A DNA stretch of 64,000 nucleotides from Bacillus sp. FJAT-49711 (GTDB lineage: Bacteria > Bacillota > Bacilli > Bacillales > Bacillaceae_C), in assembly GCF_018343715.1 (NCBI RefSeq), contig NZ_JAGYPL010000002.1, forward strand, positions 752,364-816,363, in the 5' to 3' direction. Made by a program: the position numbers and the translations under genes. The notes under the pieces were generated by a model, which made no database searches, was not told the origin of the DNA, and was given only the letters and a program-made list of their open reading frames with translations. Below, one piece after another: positions 38,355-46,637 of this stretch. Position 1 is the stretch's first letter, and the number at the start of each line of letters is the position of its first letter.

Positions 38355-40529
38355 TTGAAGAACCAAGACATTATTGATTTTTTTGATTCTAATGAACAGT
38401 TAGAAACACTGCTTAACACAATTCCTGACCCGATTATCATTAAGGATGGGGAAAATCGGTGGATACGAGCAAACCAAAGTGCCATCTCACTCTTGGGATT
38501 AGACGGGAATTATTATATCGGGAAAACGTCTGCTGAAATTGCTGCTATAAAACCAATATTTAGCGAAATCTTCTTATCTGGATTTGAAGAAGGGGAAAAT
38601 CCATGGCAAACAGGAGAACTAATGCGTGGGGAGGTAACTTTTTCAACTTATGATAAACAAAATGTAACCTTTGACATCATGACAAAACCATTATTTTATG
38701 AAGATGGTAGTAGGAAGGCTCTTATTGTTATAGGTAGAGATGTGACAGAGCGAAAACAGGCAGAAGAACATAAAACTCACTTGGCGTATTACGATCCGTT
38801 AACGAAACTTCCCAATAGATTCAACTATAAGGAGGAATTGGAGAACCAAGTCATTATTTCGCGGACCTTGCAACAAAAATTTGTTGTCATGTATTTGGGG
38901 TTGGATCGTTTTAATAATATAAACGATACGCTAGGTCCTGCAATTGGGGATCAGTTGCTTGTTCAAATATCTGATAGATTACAAAAATTCCTGCCTGAAG
39001 ATTGGTTTTTGGCACGAATAGGTGGGGATGAATTTTCAATGATTATACCTAACGCTAGAATAGAGCATAAACATTGTCTAGCAAATACGATCATTGATTC
39101 ATTAGATGCCCCTTTTTTTATTAATGAATATGAATTATTTATTACCGCTAGTATTGGGCTTTGCAGTTATCCTAACGATGGAGAAGATGCCCAATCACTA
39201 ATGAAAAGTGCAGGTATTGCCTTGCACTTCGCTAAAAAGGAAGGTAAAAATCAATATAAAGCATATAGCTCAGTAAGGGATATCAAGACATTTAAATCCT
39301 TTTCCATTGAAAACAGCCTGCATAAAGCAATGGATATGAAGGATTTTGAATTATTTTACCAGCCAAAGATTGATGTACATACAAATCAAATCATTGGTGC
39401 TGAAGCACTTATTCGTTGGAATCATCCAGAATGGGACCTTGTATCACCGAGAGAATTTATATCTCTAGCTGAAGAGACTGGATTAATTATACCGATAGGA
39501 AAATGGGTGAAAGAAACTGCTTGCAAGCAGATAAAAGAATGGCAAGATGAAGGGATAAATATCGTACCCATCTCAATCAACATTTCCGCTAAAAGATTCA
39601 TGCAAAAAGAATTTGTTAAAAGTATTGCAAGGATTTTGGATCAGTTGCAATTAGATCCACATCTTTTAGAAATAGAAATTACCGAAACCTCATTAATGGA
39701 AAATGAAGAACTGGCGATTGGGGTAATAAACCAATGTAGAGAGCTCGGTATAAAAGTATCATTAGATGATTTTGGGACTGGGTACTCAGCGCTATCTTAT
39801 TTAAGACAATTCAAAGTCGATACAATTAAGATTGACCGAACATTTATTAAAGAAATTGGGGTCAGCAAACAAGATGAATTGATTGTAGAAGGAATTATTA
39901 ATTTGATTCAAAGCCTTAACATTGATGTAATAGCAGAAGGGGTAGAAACGGAAGAACAATTAAAATTTCTCCGAGAACATAAATGTAAACAAGTGCAAGG
40001 GTACCTTTACAGCAGGCCTGTAAAAGCTGAAGAATTTAAAGCTTTACTTAAAAAAGGAAAAATTAAAATTAATGCAAAAGAGAATGAAGTAAAGCAGGAA
40101 GTTGAAAATAGAAGGAAATATTTCCGCTTGAATTTCGTTCATCCGCTCTCAGGTGACATGACCATCATTAAATTTATGAATCAGGATATCACATTGGGGA
40201 AAACGGAAGTTCTGATTCAAGATCTTAGTTTGGGTGGATTAAGCTTGGTCTCTGATATTAAAATGGCTGTGCGGCCTGATATGATTTTAAGCATTGAAAC
40301 AGAAATATTAGGAGAATCGGTAGAATTAATTGGAAAAATTGTTTGGATGAAGGAATTATATGACGATCTGTATCATTATGGAATTGAATTTATGATTGAG
40401 GAAACTGAGCGTGACTTACTCGCAAAACTGATAAATACTCTCACAGTAAAAGTTCGCAAAAATCCGATTGTTCCTGAATGTCGATTTATTATCGCAGATA
40501 TTTATACTTTCTTCAAAAAGCAACAGTAA
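38355..40529 (+). CDS. PAS-GGDEF-EAL-PilZ protein, probable c-di-GMP phosphodiesterase
   Basis: 724 residues, cytosolic. PAS at about 15-135, GGDEF at 140-305, EAL at 315-570, PilZ at 585-700. The GGDEF motif itself is present (RIGGDEF, 223-227), but the upstream metal-binding Asp is Gly182 (YLGLDRFNNIND, where DLD is usual) and the following Lys is Asn187, so synthase activity is doubtful. All EAL motifs look intact: EALIRW, SINISAKRF, EITETS, SLDDFGTGYSAL, IKIDRTFI, AEGVETEEQL. PilZ has RRKYFR and DLSLGG for c-di-GMP binding. The TTG start follows AGGAGAGG. It is controlled by the c-di-GMP riboswitch directly upstream. Confidence 0.93.
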   Translation: MKNQDIIDFFDSNEQLETLLNTIPDPIIIKDGENRWIRANQSAISLLGLDGNYYIGKTSAEIAAIKPIFSEIFLSGFEEGENPWQTGELMRGEVTFSTYDKQNVTFDIMTKPLFYEDGSRKALIVIGRDVTERKQAEEHKTHLAYYDPLTKLPNRFNYKEELENQVIISRTLQQKFVVMYLGLDRFNNINDTLGPAIGDQLLVQISDRLQKFLPEDWFLARIGGDEFSMIIPNARIEHKHCLANTIIDSLDAPFFINEYELFITASIGLCSYPNDGEDAQSLMKSAGIALHFAKKEGKNQYKAYSSVRDIKTFKSFSIENSLHKAMDMKDFELFYQPKIDVHTNQIIGAEALIRWNHPEWDLVSPREFISLAEETGLIIPIGKWVKETACKQIKEWQDEGINIVPISINISAKRFMQKEFVKSIARILDQLQLDPHLLEIEITETSLMENEELAIGVINQCRELGIKVSLDDFGTGYSALSYLRQFKVDTIKIDRTFIKEIGVSKQDELIVEGIINLIQSLNIDVIAEGVETEEQLKFLREHKCKQVQGYLYSRPVKAEEFKALLKKGKIKINAKENEVKQEVENRRKYFRLNFVHPLSGDMTIIKFMNQDITLGKTEVLIQDLSLGGLSLVSDIKMAVRPDMILSIETEILGESVELIGKIVWMKELYDDLYHYGIEFMIEETERDLLAKLINTLTVKVRKNPIVPECRFIIADIYTFFKKQQ

Positions 40530-40775
40530 ACTAACATTATTATATAGACAAGTTTTTCAATAGCTGGCGAGGAAGTTGCGATGAAGCACTAGAAAAAGAG
40601 TAATAAACTCTATTAGAATATAAAAATACACATAAACGAATCGCAATTAGGATCAGTTTAGCAAAATATAATAGCGGGAATAGCGAAGTTGATTGAAAGA
40701 GCTGACTCTGCCTTATATTAAGCGAGTAGCTGTAATCAGGTTGTTGTAGTCTCATAATGTTTGGAGGTGAAAGGT

Positions 40776-41147
40776 ATGCTAGGCAATCGTCACGAAGCGT
40801 TTCGTTACAATTTTTCACCGCCTCTTCCATGTCAATTTAATATTGCGATTGAAAATGAACCGGACAAAGTAAGTCAATTCGGCAATGCGGAAATTCATAA
40901 TATCAGTCCACACGGGCTTATGTTCTCTACTGAACTAAATATACCGCAAAATCGGGATATGATAAGAGTGAGTGTGAAACTGACTCTGGAAGAGATGGAC
41001 TTTCTTGTGTCTGGTCATTTCCGCTGGAAGGAAAAGCATATAGGTGAGTGCATGTATGGTGTACTTTTAGAAAATAATGAAGAAATGGAACAAAGGATTA
41101 TTAATCAACTAAAAATATTATCAAAAAGAAAACACAACATGCTTTGA
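40776..41147 (+). CDS. PilZ domain protein, small
   Basis: 123 residues from the ATG at 40776, which follows GGAGGTGA; a TTG at 40761 overlaps that site. A single PilZ-like beta-barrel: NRHEAFRYNF at the N-terminus and IHNISPHGLMF as the [D/N]xSxxG motif. The first Arg of RxxxR appears to be His, so c-di-GMP affinity may be reduced. It lies 246 bp after the PAS-GGDEF-EAL-PilZ gene on the same strand; whether they share a transcript is unclear. It may be a c-di-GMP effector for motility or exopolysaccharide; this is inference. Confidence 0.8.
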   Translation: MLGNRHEAFRYNFSPPLPCQFNIAIENEPDKVSQFGNAEIHNISPHGLMFSTELNIPQNRDMIRVSVKLTLEEMDFLVSGHFRWKEKHIGECMYGVLLENNEEMEQRIINQLKILSKRKHNML

Positions 41148-41282
41148 ATTTGATAATACCATTAGTTATTCGTTTAATTCGTCCCAATAGGCCAAACCCC
41201 ATCCCAATTGTCATTACCACTTTAGAGACTTATAATAGAGCTAGCGGATGAAAGCGAATGTCTTAAATGAGAGGTGAATATT

Positions 41283-42431
41283 TTGGAAACGCAAGTCATT
41301 ATAAATGCGACAATATATCCCGGGGGTTCAGAAAAACCAATTAAAAACGGATATATTCGTTTTGCTCAACAAATCATTCAAATAGGCGAAATGGATTCGT
41401 ATCAAGGACAATTAGGGGAAATCGTTACAGATGCAGCAGGAAAAATGATCATTCCAGGGATGATCGACATCCATATTCATGGAGGCTACGGCGTCGATAC
41501 AATGGATGCCGATCCGGATAAGATGATGTTTTTAAGTGAAAAATTGCTATCTGAAGGGGTAACGTCATTTTTTGCGACGACAATCACGCAAGAACACGCG
41601 AACATTTCAGAAGCGTTAAAAGCGGTAAAAGTTGCGATGGATCGTGGGTCGTCGATTGAGGGCGTGCATTTGGAAGGTCCTTTTATAAATGTGAAGCGCG
41701 CTGGTGCGCAGCCGCCTGAATACATAATTGATCCAGATATTGAATTATTTTTAAAATGGCATGGAGAATCCGGAGAGCAAATCAAGCTTGTGACGTATGC
41801 ACCTGAATTACAAGGTGGGGAAGAGTTCGAACAAGTTATGGTCGGGAGAGGAATCGTTCCATCTGTTGGACATTCCGACGCGGTCAGAGAGGAGCTTCGC
41901 AATAGTGCGGCATCTCATGCTACGCATTTATATAATGGTATGCGTGGGCTTCATCATCGGGAAGCGGGAGTCGCTGGCCATGCCTTGTTGAAGGATGACA
42001 TCCAAGTTGAGATCATTGCTGATGGCATCCATATTACACCTGATATGATTGATTTGGCATACCGAATGAAAGGCGCGGGAAAAATATCCCTAATATCTGA
42101 TGCAATGATGGCAAAAGGGATGCAGCCTGGGGAATATGAACTTGGGGGTCAGAAAGTCATTGTTCATGAAGGGGAGGCCCGCCTTGAAAATGGCTCGCTC
42201 GCTGGAAGTGTTCTGAAAATGGATGAAGCATTTCGAAATATCATTTCATTTACAGGATGTTCGATAACGGAAGCTGTACAAATGACATCCAGCAACCAAG
42301 CACGTGAATTCGGTCTTGAGGCAAAAGGATTTTTAGCACGGGAAAAAGACGCAGACTTTGTCATAATGAATGACGAATTACACGTAGAGAAAACATACCG
42401 ACTGGGAGTCGGCTACAAAATAGGAGGGTAA
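41283..42431 (+). CDS. nagA: N-acetylglucosamine-6-phosphate deacetylase
   Basis: 382 residues of the amidohydrolase fold. It removes acetate from GlcNAc-6-P in amino-sugar catabolism and wall recycling. The metal motif PGMIDIHIHGGYGVDTMD, the VHLEGPFINVKRAGAQ loop and the GHSDA and HLYNGMRGLHHRE histidines are all present, as is SDAMMAKGM with the catalytic Asp. The TTG at 41283 is well placed after GAGAGGTGA; the GTG at 41274 lies inside that site. It ends two bases before nagB, so the two are co-translated. Confidence 0.96.
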   Translation: METQVIINATIYPGGSEKPIKNGYIRFAQQIIQIGEMDSYQGQLGEIVTDAAGKMIIPGMIDIHIHGGYGVDTMDADPDKMMFLSEKLLSEGVTSFFATTITQEHANISEALKAVKVAMDRGSSIEGVHLEGPFINVKRAGAQPPEYIIDPDIELFLKWHGESGEQIKLVTYAPELQGGEEFEQVMVGRGIVPSVGHSDAVREELRNSAASHATHLYNGMRGLHHREAGVAGHALLKDDIQVEIIADGIHITPDMIDLAYRMKGAGKISLISDAMMAKGMQPGEYELGGQKVIVHEGEARLENGSLAGSVLKMDEAFRNIISFTGCSITEAVQMTSSNQAREFGLEAKGFLAREKDADFVIMNDELHVEKTYRLGVGYKIGG

Positions 42432-42433
42432 CC

Positions 42434-43141
42434 ATGGAGATTATTGTTGTAAAAAATGATCAAGAAGGTTCAGAAAAAGCTTTTGATATAATTAAAGCTG
42501 GTCTTGAAAATGGGAAAATCAAAACACTCGGACTTGCGACTGGTGGAACGCCATTAAAATTGTACGCTAAAATGCGCGAGGCGAAATTGGATGTTTCAGA
42601 TGTTTCGACTACAAATTTAGATGAATATGTTGGCCTGCCGGCAGACAGCCCGCAAAGCTACAATTATTATATGGAACAAGAACTTTTTAATAGCCTTCAT
42701 TTTAAAGAAACATTTCTGCCAAATGGCATGGCAGAAGACTTAGACGCTGAGTGTGAACGCTACGAACAAATCTTGAACGATCATCCTGTTGATCTTCAAG
42801 TACTCGGAATTGGCACAAATGCCCATATTGGTTTCAATGAGCCAGGAACATCATTTGACGCAAAAACCCATGTGGTGGAATTAACACAAGAAACAAAAGC
42901 CGCGAATAAACGTTATTTTGAAAAAGAAGAAGATGTTCCAACGCATGCAGTATCAATGGGGATTGCTTCCATCATGGCAGTGAAACAAGTCGTCTTACTG
43001 GCATTTGGCGAATCTAAAGCTGATGCGATTCAACAAATGGTAGAAGGACCGGTCACGGAGGACTGCCCTGCATCCGTACTCCAAAACCATCCAAACGTTA
43101 CAATCATCGCAGACGAAGCCGCGGCATCAAAATTAAAATAA
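42434..43141 (+). CDS. nagB: Glucosamine-6-phosphate deaminase
   Basis: 235 residues, the short Bacillus form. It converts GlcN-6-P to fructose-6-P and ammonia, completing entry into glycolysis. LGLATGGTPLKLYAKM (phosphate binding), TTNLDEYVGL (catalytic Asp) and GIGTNAHIGFNEPGTSF are present. It is directly downstream of nagA; a GntR-type nagR, often third in the operon, is absent and a terminator follows instead. Confidence 0.97.
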   Translation: MEIIVVKNDQEGSEKAFDIIKAGLENGKIKTLGLATGGTPLKLYAKMREAKLDVSDVSTTNLDEYVGLPADSPQSYNYYMEQELFNSLHFKETFLPNGMAEDLDAECERYEQILNDHPVDLQVLGIGTNAHIGFNEPGTSFDAKTHVVELTQETKAANKRYFEKEEDVPTHAVSMGIASIMAVKQVVLLAFGESKADAIQQMVEGPVTEDCPASVLQNHPNVTIIADEAAASKLK

Positions 43142-43158
43142 TAGTCTAGAGATCATTA

Positions 43159-43201
43159 AAACAGAAGATGAAGTCATTATGATTTCATCCTCTGTTTTTT
43201 A
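43159..43201 (+). terminator. Terminator of nagAB
   Basis: Stem AACAGAAGATGAA / TTTCATCCTCTGTT with one mismatch and six T. Confidence 0.88.
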
Positions 43202-43205
43202 TTGG

Positions 43206-43242
43206 AAAAATAAAAGGAAGAGCGCCTAAATGAGCGCTCTTC
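43206..43242 (-). terminator. Terminator of the yjcZ-like gene
   Basis: AAGAGCGC / GCGCTCTT with an eight-base loop; on the minus strand it is followed by CCTTTTATTTTT. Confidence 0.7.
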
Positions 43243-43307
43243 GGTGTTAGACAGAGAATGGACTCCTATAGGGAGTAAAAGGATACCGCATTGTTCAAGT
43301 TACGGAC

Positions 43308-43439
43308 TTAGTTAAAGAACGCTGTACCGACAATAATCAATAAAATGAAAAGTACAACGATTAAAGCAAATGAGTTACCCATACCGTAACCGCCACCGCC
43401 GTAACCGCCATAGCCGCCACCGCAACATCCGAATCCCAT
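43308..43439 (-). CDS. YjcZ family sporulation micropeptide
   Basis: 43 residues. The N-terminal half is Gly/Tyr rich ([20 protein letters not shown]); the C-terminal half is one hydrophobic helix ([20 protein letters not shown]) ending in Asn. This is the plan of the YjcZ family of small proteins found in spore formers. It has an AAAGGTGGTGG ribosome binding site eight to nine bases before the ATG and its own terminator. Its role is unknown; a spore coat or membrane location is expected from the family name and composition. Confidence 0.85.
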   Translation of the reverse strand: MGFGCCGGGYGGYGGGGYGMGNSFALIVVLFILLIIVGTAFFN

Positions 43440-43567
43440 AACACCACCACCTTTCGAATGGTTAATACATTTTATGTAGGTTGTGAAAAAACGAACTAGG
43501 GATTAGCGGACAATACATGAAATGGTTGAATTCACTAGATTGGGAAAATAGTTTCCGATTTTCTTTG

Positions 43568-43592
43568 GTTTAAATCCCTGCCGAACAGGTAT
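43568..43592 (+). promoter_or_regulatory. Sigma-B type promoter for the mechanosensitive channel gene
   Basis: GTTTAA, 13-bp spacer, AGGTAT, one mismatch from the sigma-B consensus GTTTAA-N12-15-GGGTAT. It places the transcript start about 25 bp before the start codon. Confidence 0.5.
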
Positions 43593-43623
43593 AGAAAAGG
43601 GATAACTAAAGGAGGGTTAACTT

Positions 43624-45330
43624 ATGCCATTTGATTCAGGTTACAACTGGGCCTCAATCTATATTTCAAAACTACCGAATTTATTATGGGCACTAATCGT
43701 TTTATTGATTGGTTGGATCATAGCAAAGGCAATTGGAAAAGCGGTAGAAAAGCTATTGAAAAAAACAAATTGGGATGAAAAACTATTTGGGAAAAATCAT
43801 CCTGAAGGAAAGAAACGCGTCAATTCTAACGAACTTATTGGAAAAATTGTATACTACATCTTACTTGTACTCGTCTTCATCTTATTTTTCCAACTGTTGA
43901 ATCTTGGAGCCATCACATCTCCATTCCTCGGAATGTTCGGGACGATGCTAGCCTTCGTTCCTGCTATATTAAAAGCGGGACTTATTCTTCTATTGGCCTA
44001 CGTTATTGCGACACTTTTAAAAATGCTCATCATTAAAGGCGGAGAAAAAGCCAATGTAACGTCTTTCATGCAAAAAATGAATGTCGCCGAATCAAGTGCG
44101 GACAGTCATAAATTTCTGCATACCGCTGGAAAAATTGTATTTTATTTAGTGATGCTGCTCTTCATTCCTGGAGTGTTGGCCGCACTGAATATACATGGTG
44201 TGTCTGGGCCATTCGGAGGAATGCTCGAAAGTATACTAGGATTCATACCAAAATTACTCGCAGCCGCACTTATTCTTTTAGTAGGCTGGTTTGTGGCGAA
44301 AATTATTCGCGATCTTGTGACAGGCTTGCTAAAAACGGTCGGAACTGAAAAACTAGCTTCCCGTCTCGGTCTGCAAAAATTATTAGGGAATACATCCCTT
44401 TCATCCATAATTGGAACAATCGTGTTCGTATTAATTATGATTCCAATCGTCATTTCAGCACTCGATCAACTGGATATTCGCGCCATCACGGATCCAGCAG
44501 TTGCCATGTTGAACGATATCATAACGATGATTCCGAACTTGGTCATTGCCGTACTTCTTATTGCGTTGAGTATTTGGATAGGAAAATGGGTGCGCCATAT
44601 CGTAGCTGAACTTTTACAAAGAGTCGGGTTTGACTCATTAACACGCAATCTTGCGGTAGGGAATTGGAAACCGGGGGCAAGCGGAATGCTCATGTCCGAA
44701 CTTGTCGGCTATATCGCACAAATCCTTATCGTCTTCTTCATCACAATAGAAGCATTGAATCTAATAAAACTTGATTTCCTAGTACTCATGCTAACTGCCA
44801 TTACGGCTTATATTCCGCAAGTACTAGCCGCTGTCATCATATTGGCTTTAGGACTCATCGTGGCCAATATTGTTGAAAAAGTGTTATCGAATATTTTAAC
44901 AGGTCCAAGCTTCAAATTAATTACAGCAGTTGCAAAATATGCAATCATCGCACTTGCAGTATTCATGGCACTGGATCAGCTCGGAGTTGCTGCCACCATC
45001 GTCAACTCAGCATTCATCCTGATTCTAGGCGGAATGGCTCTAGCATTTGGCCTATCATTTGGACTGGGTGGCAAAGAATTTGCTAAAAATTATTTATCAA
45101 AACTGGATAAAACGATTGAACAAACGGAAGTAGATAAAACGAAAAAGCCAAGTAACGCGATTCAAATGGATCATACGAAAAAACCTAGCACAGGGAGCGG
45201 GAACCCAAACACAATGGGGCAGAATTTAAGCGACCCAAATGCTGAATACACGGAATCAATGGATCCAAATAAGAACAATGATATGGAAGACGATAGAGGT
45301 CCAAAAGATTCATGGCCTCCGAAGCAATAA
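43624..45330 (+). CDS. Mechanosensitive ion channel-like protein with repeated TM-helix domains
   Basis: 568 residues. Four to five copies of a conserved unit made of a membrane helix plus amphipathic segment repeat along the chain, each recognisable by an IPxLLxAxxIL-type core: LPNLLWALIVLLIGWIIAK, VPAILKAGLILLLAYVIA, IPKLLAAALILLVGWFVAK, IPNLVIAVLLIALSIWIGK and IPQVLAAVIILALGLIVAN. It ends in an MscS-like segment (MALAFGLSFGLGGKEFAKNY) and then a hydrophilic Lys/Asn/Asp tail of ~70 residues. Likely a membrane channel that releases solutes on osmotic downshift. The start follows AAAGGAGGG. A sigma-B type promoter suggests stress control. Confidence 0.85.
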   Translation: MPFDSGYNWASIYISKLPNLLWALIVLLIGWIIAKAIGKAVEKLLKKTNWDEKLFGKNHPEGKKRVNSNELIGKIVYYILLVLVFILFFQLLNLGAITSPFLGMFGTMLAFVPAILKAGLILLLAYVIATLLKMLIIKGGEKANVTSFMQKMNVAESSADSHKFLHTAGKIVFYLVMLLFIPGVLAALNIHGVSGPFGGMLESILGFIPKLLAAALILLVGWFVAKIIRDLVTGLLKTVGTEKLASRLGLQKLLGNTSLSSIIGTIVFVLIMIPIVISALDQLDIRAITDPAVAMLNDIITMIPNLVIAVLLIALSIWIGKWVRHIVAELLQRVGFDSLTRNLAVGNWKPGASGMLMSELVGYIAQILIVFFITIEALNLIKLDFLVLMLTAITAYIPQVLAAVIILALGLIVANIVEKVLSNILTGPSFKLITAVAKYAIIALAVFMALDQLGVAATIVNSAFILILGGMALAFGLSFGLGGKEFAKNYLSKLDKTIEQTEVDKTKKPSNAIQMDHTKKPSTGSGNPNTMGQNLSDPNAEYTESMDPNKNNDMEDDRGPKDSWPPKQ

Positions 45331-45334
45331 AAAG

Positions 45335-45375
45335 AAAGCCTGCACTCTTGAAAGTTGGAGTGCAGGCTTGTTTTG
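45335..45375 (+). terminator. Terminator of the channel gene
   Basis: A 12-bp perfect stem (AAGCCTGCACTC / GAGTGCAGGCTT) followed by GTTTT. Confidence 0.85.
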
Positions 45376-45533
45376 AATGTGCCTGTTATTGCTATGCAAA
45401 TTAAATCTGGAATGAGCCTGATTCGTGATGGAAATTGTGTATTCATCACCATTCATTCCCACATTGCCCAGATTCAGCATTGGAATCCGGTTTTTGTAAT
45501 GACTGACGGGTATTGAAACGAATCCAACGCATA

Positions 45534-46540
45534 CGCGCAGCAAATGTGAGAAATGGAATCGATCCGCTGTGTATCCGGAGTTTACGCGCAGCAATTGTGA
45601 CAAATGAATCTGGTCCGATGCGTATCGGTAGTTTGCGCGCAGCAAATGTGACAAATGAATCCGGTCCGATGCGTATCGGAAGTTTGCGCGCAGCAAATGT
45701 GACAAACGAATCCGGTCCGATGCGTATCGGCAGTTTGCGCGCAACAATTGTGACAAATGAATCCGGTCCGATGTGTATCGGAAGTTTGCGCGCGGCAATT
45801 GTGTCAAATGAATCCGATCCGATGCGTATCGGCAGTTTGCGCGCAACAATTGTGGCAAACGAATCCGCAACGATGTGTATCGGAAGTTTGCGCGCAGCAA
45901 ATGTGACAAATGAATCCGGTCCGATGCGTATCGGTAGTTTGCGCGCAACAATTGTGGTAAATGAATCCGCTCTGATGCGTATCGGTAGTTTGCGCGCAGC
46001 AATTGTGGCAAATGAATCCGATCCGATGCGTATCGGTAGTTTGCGCGCAACAATTGTGACAAATGAATCCGGTCCGATGTGTATCGGAAGTTTGCGCGCA
46101 GCAAATGTGACAAATGAATCCGATCCGATGCGTATCGGAAGTTTGCGCGCAGCAATTGTGGCAAATGAATCCGGTCCGATGCGTATCCGTAGTTTGCGCG
46201 CAGCAATTGTGGCAAATGAATCCGGTCCGATGTGTATCCGTAGTTTGCGCGCAACAATTGTGACAAATGAATCCGCTACGATGCGTATCGGTAGTTTGCG
46301 CGCAGCAAATGTGACAAATGAATCCGATCCGATGTGTATCGGACGTTTACGCGCAACAATTGTGACAAATGAATCCGCTACGATGCGTATCGGTAGTTTG
46401 CGCGCAGCAAATGTGGCAAACGAATCCGCTACGATGCGTATCCGAAGTTTGCGCGCAGCAAATGTGACAAATGAATCCGCAACAATGCGTATCCGAAATT
46501 TGCGCGCAGTAATTGTGACAAACAAACGAGTTCCAAGTTG
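45534..46540. repeat. Large 51-bp tandem array: 19 full units plus a partial
   Basis: Unit starts run at exactly 51-bp steps from 45534 to 46503 with substitutions only, no indels. A typical unit is CGCGCAGCAAATGTGACAAA then TGAATCCGGTCCGATGCGTA then TCGGAAGTTTG. Two short hairpins occur per unit: TTTGC-GCGCA-GCAAA across the junction and CCGAT-GCGT-ATCGG inside. Three of six frames stay open through the array (342, 318 and 384 codons) because the unit is 17 codons without stops; none has a ribosome binding site. It lies between convergent genes. Confidence 0.93.
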
Positions 46541-46637
46541 AATCCGACGCTTATTTTTTGGGGTAATCGGTACCCGAATTATTCCACATCGGAGAGCCAA
46601 CCGATTATCGTAAAAGAACTCTGTCTGTACTACTGGT

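Noticed and set aside
45534-46540. CRISPR array
   Set aside because: Units are contiguous and similar along their whole length; there are no unique spacers and no cas genes in the window.
45446-46600. Long open frames of 384, 342 and 318 codons over the 51-bp array
   Set aside because: All come from a 17-codon unit without stops read in three frames. None has a ribosome binding site or a recognisable domain, and they contradict each other.
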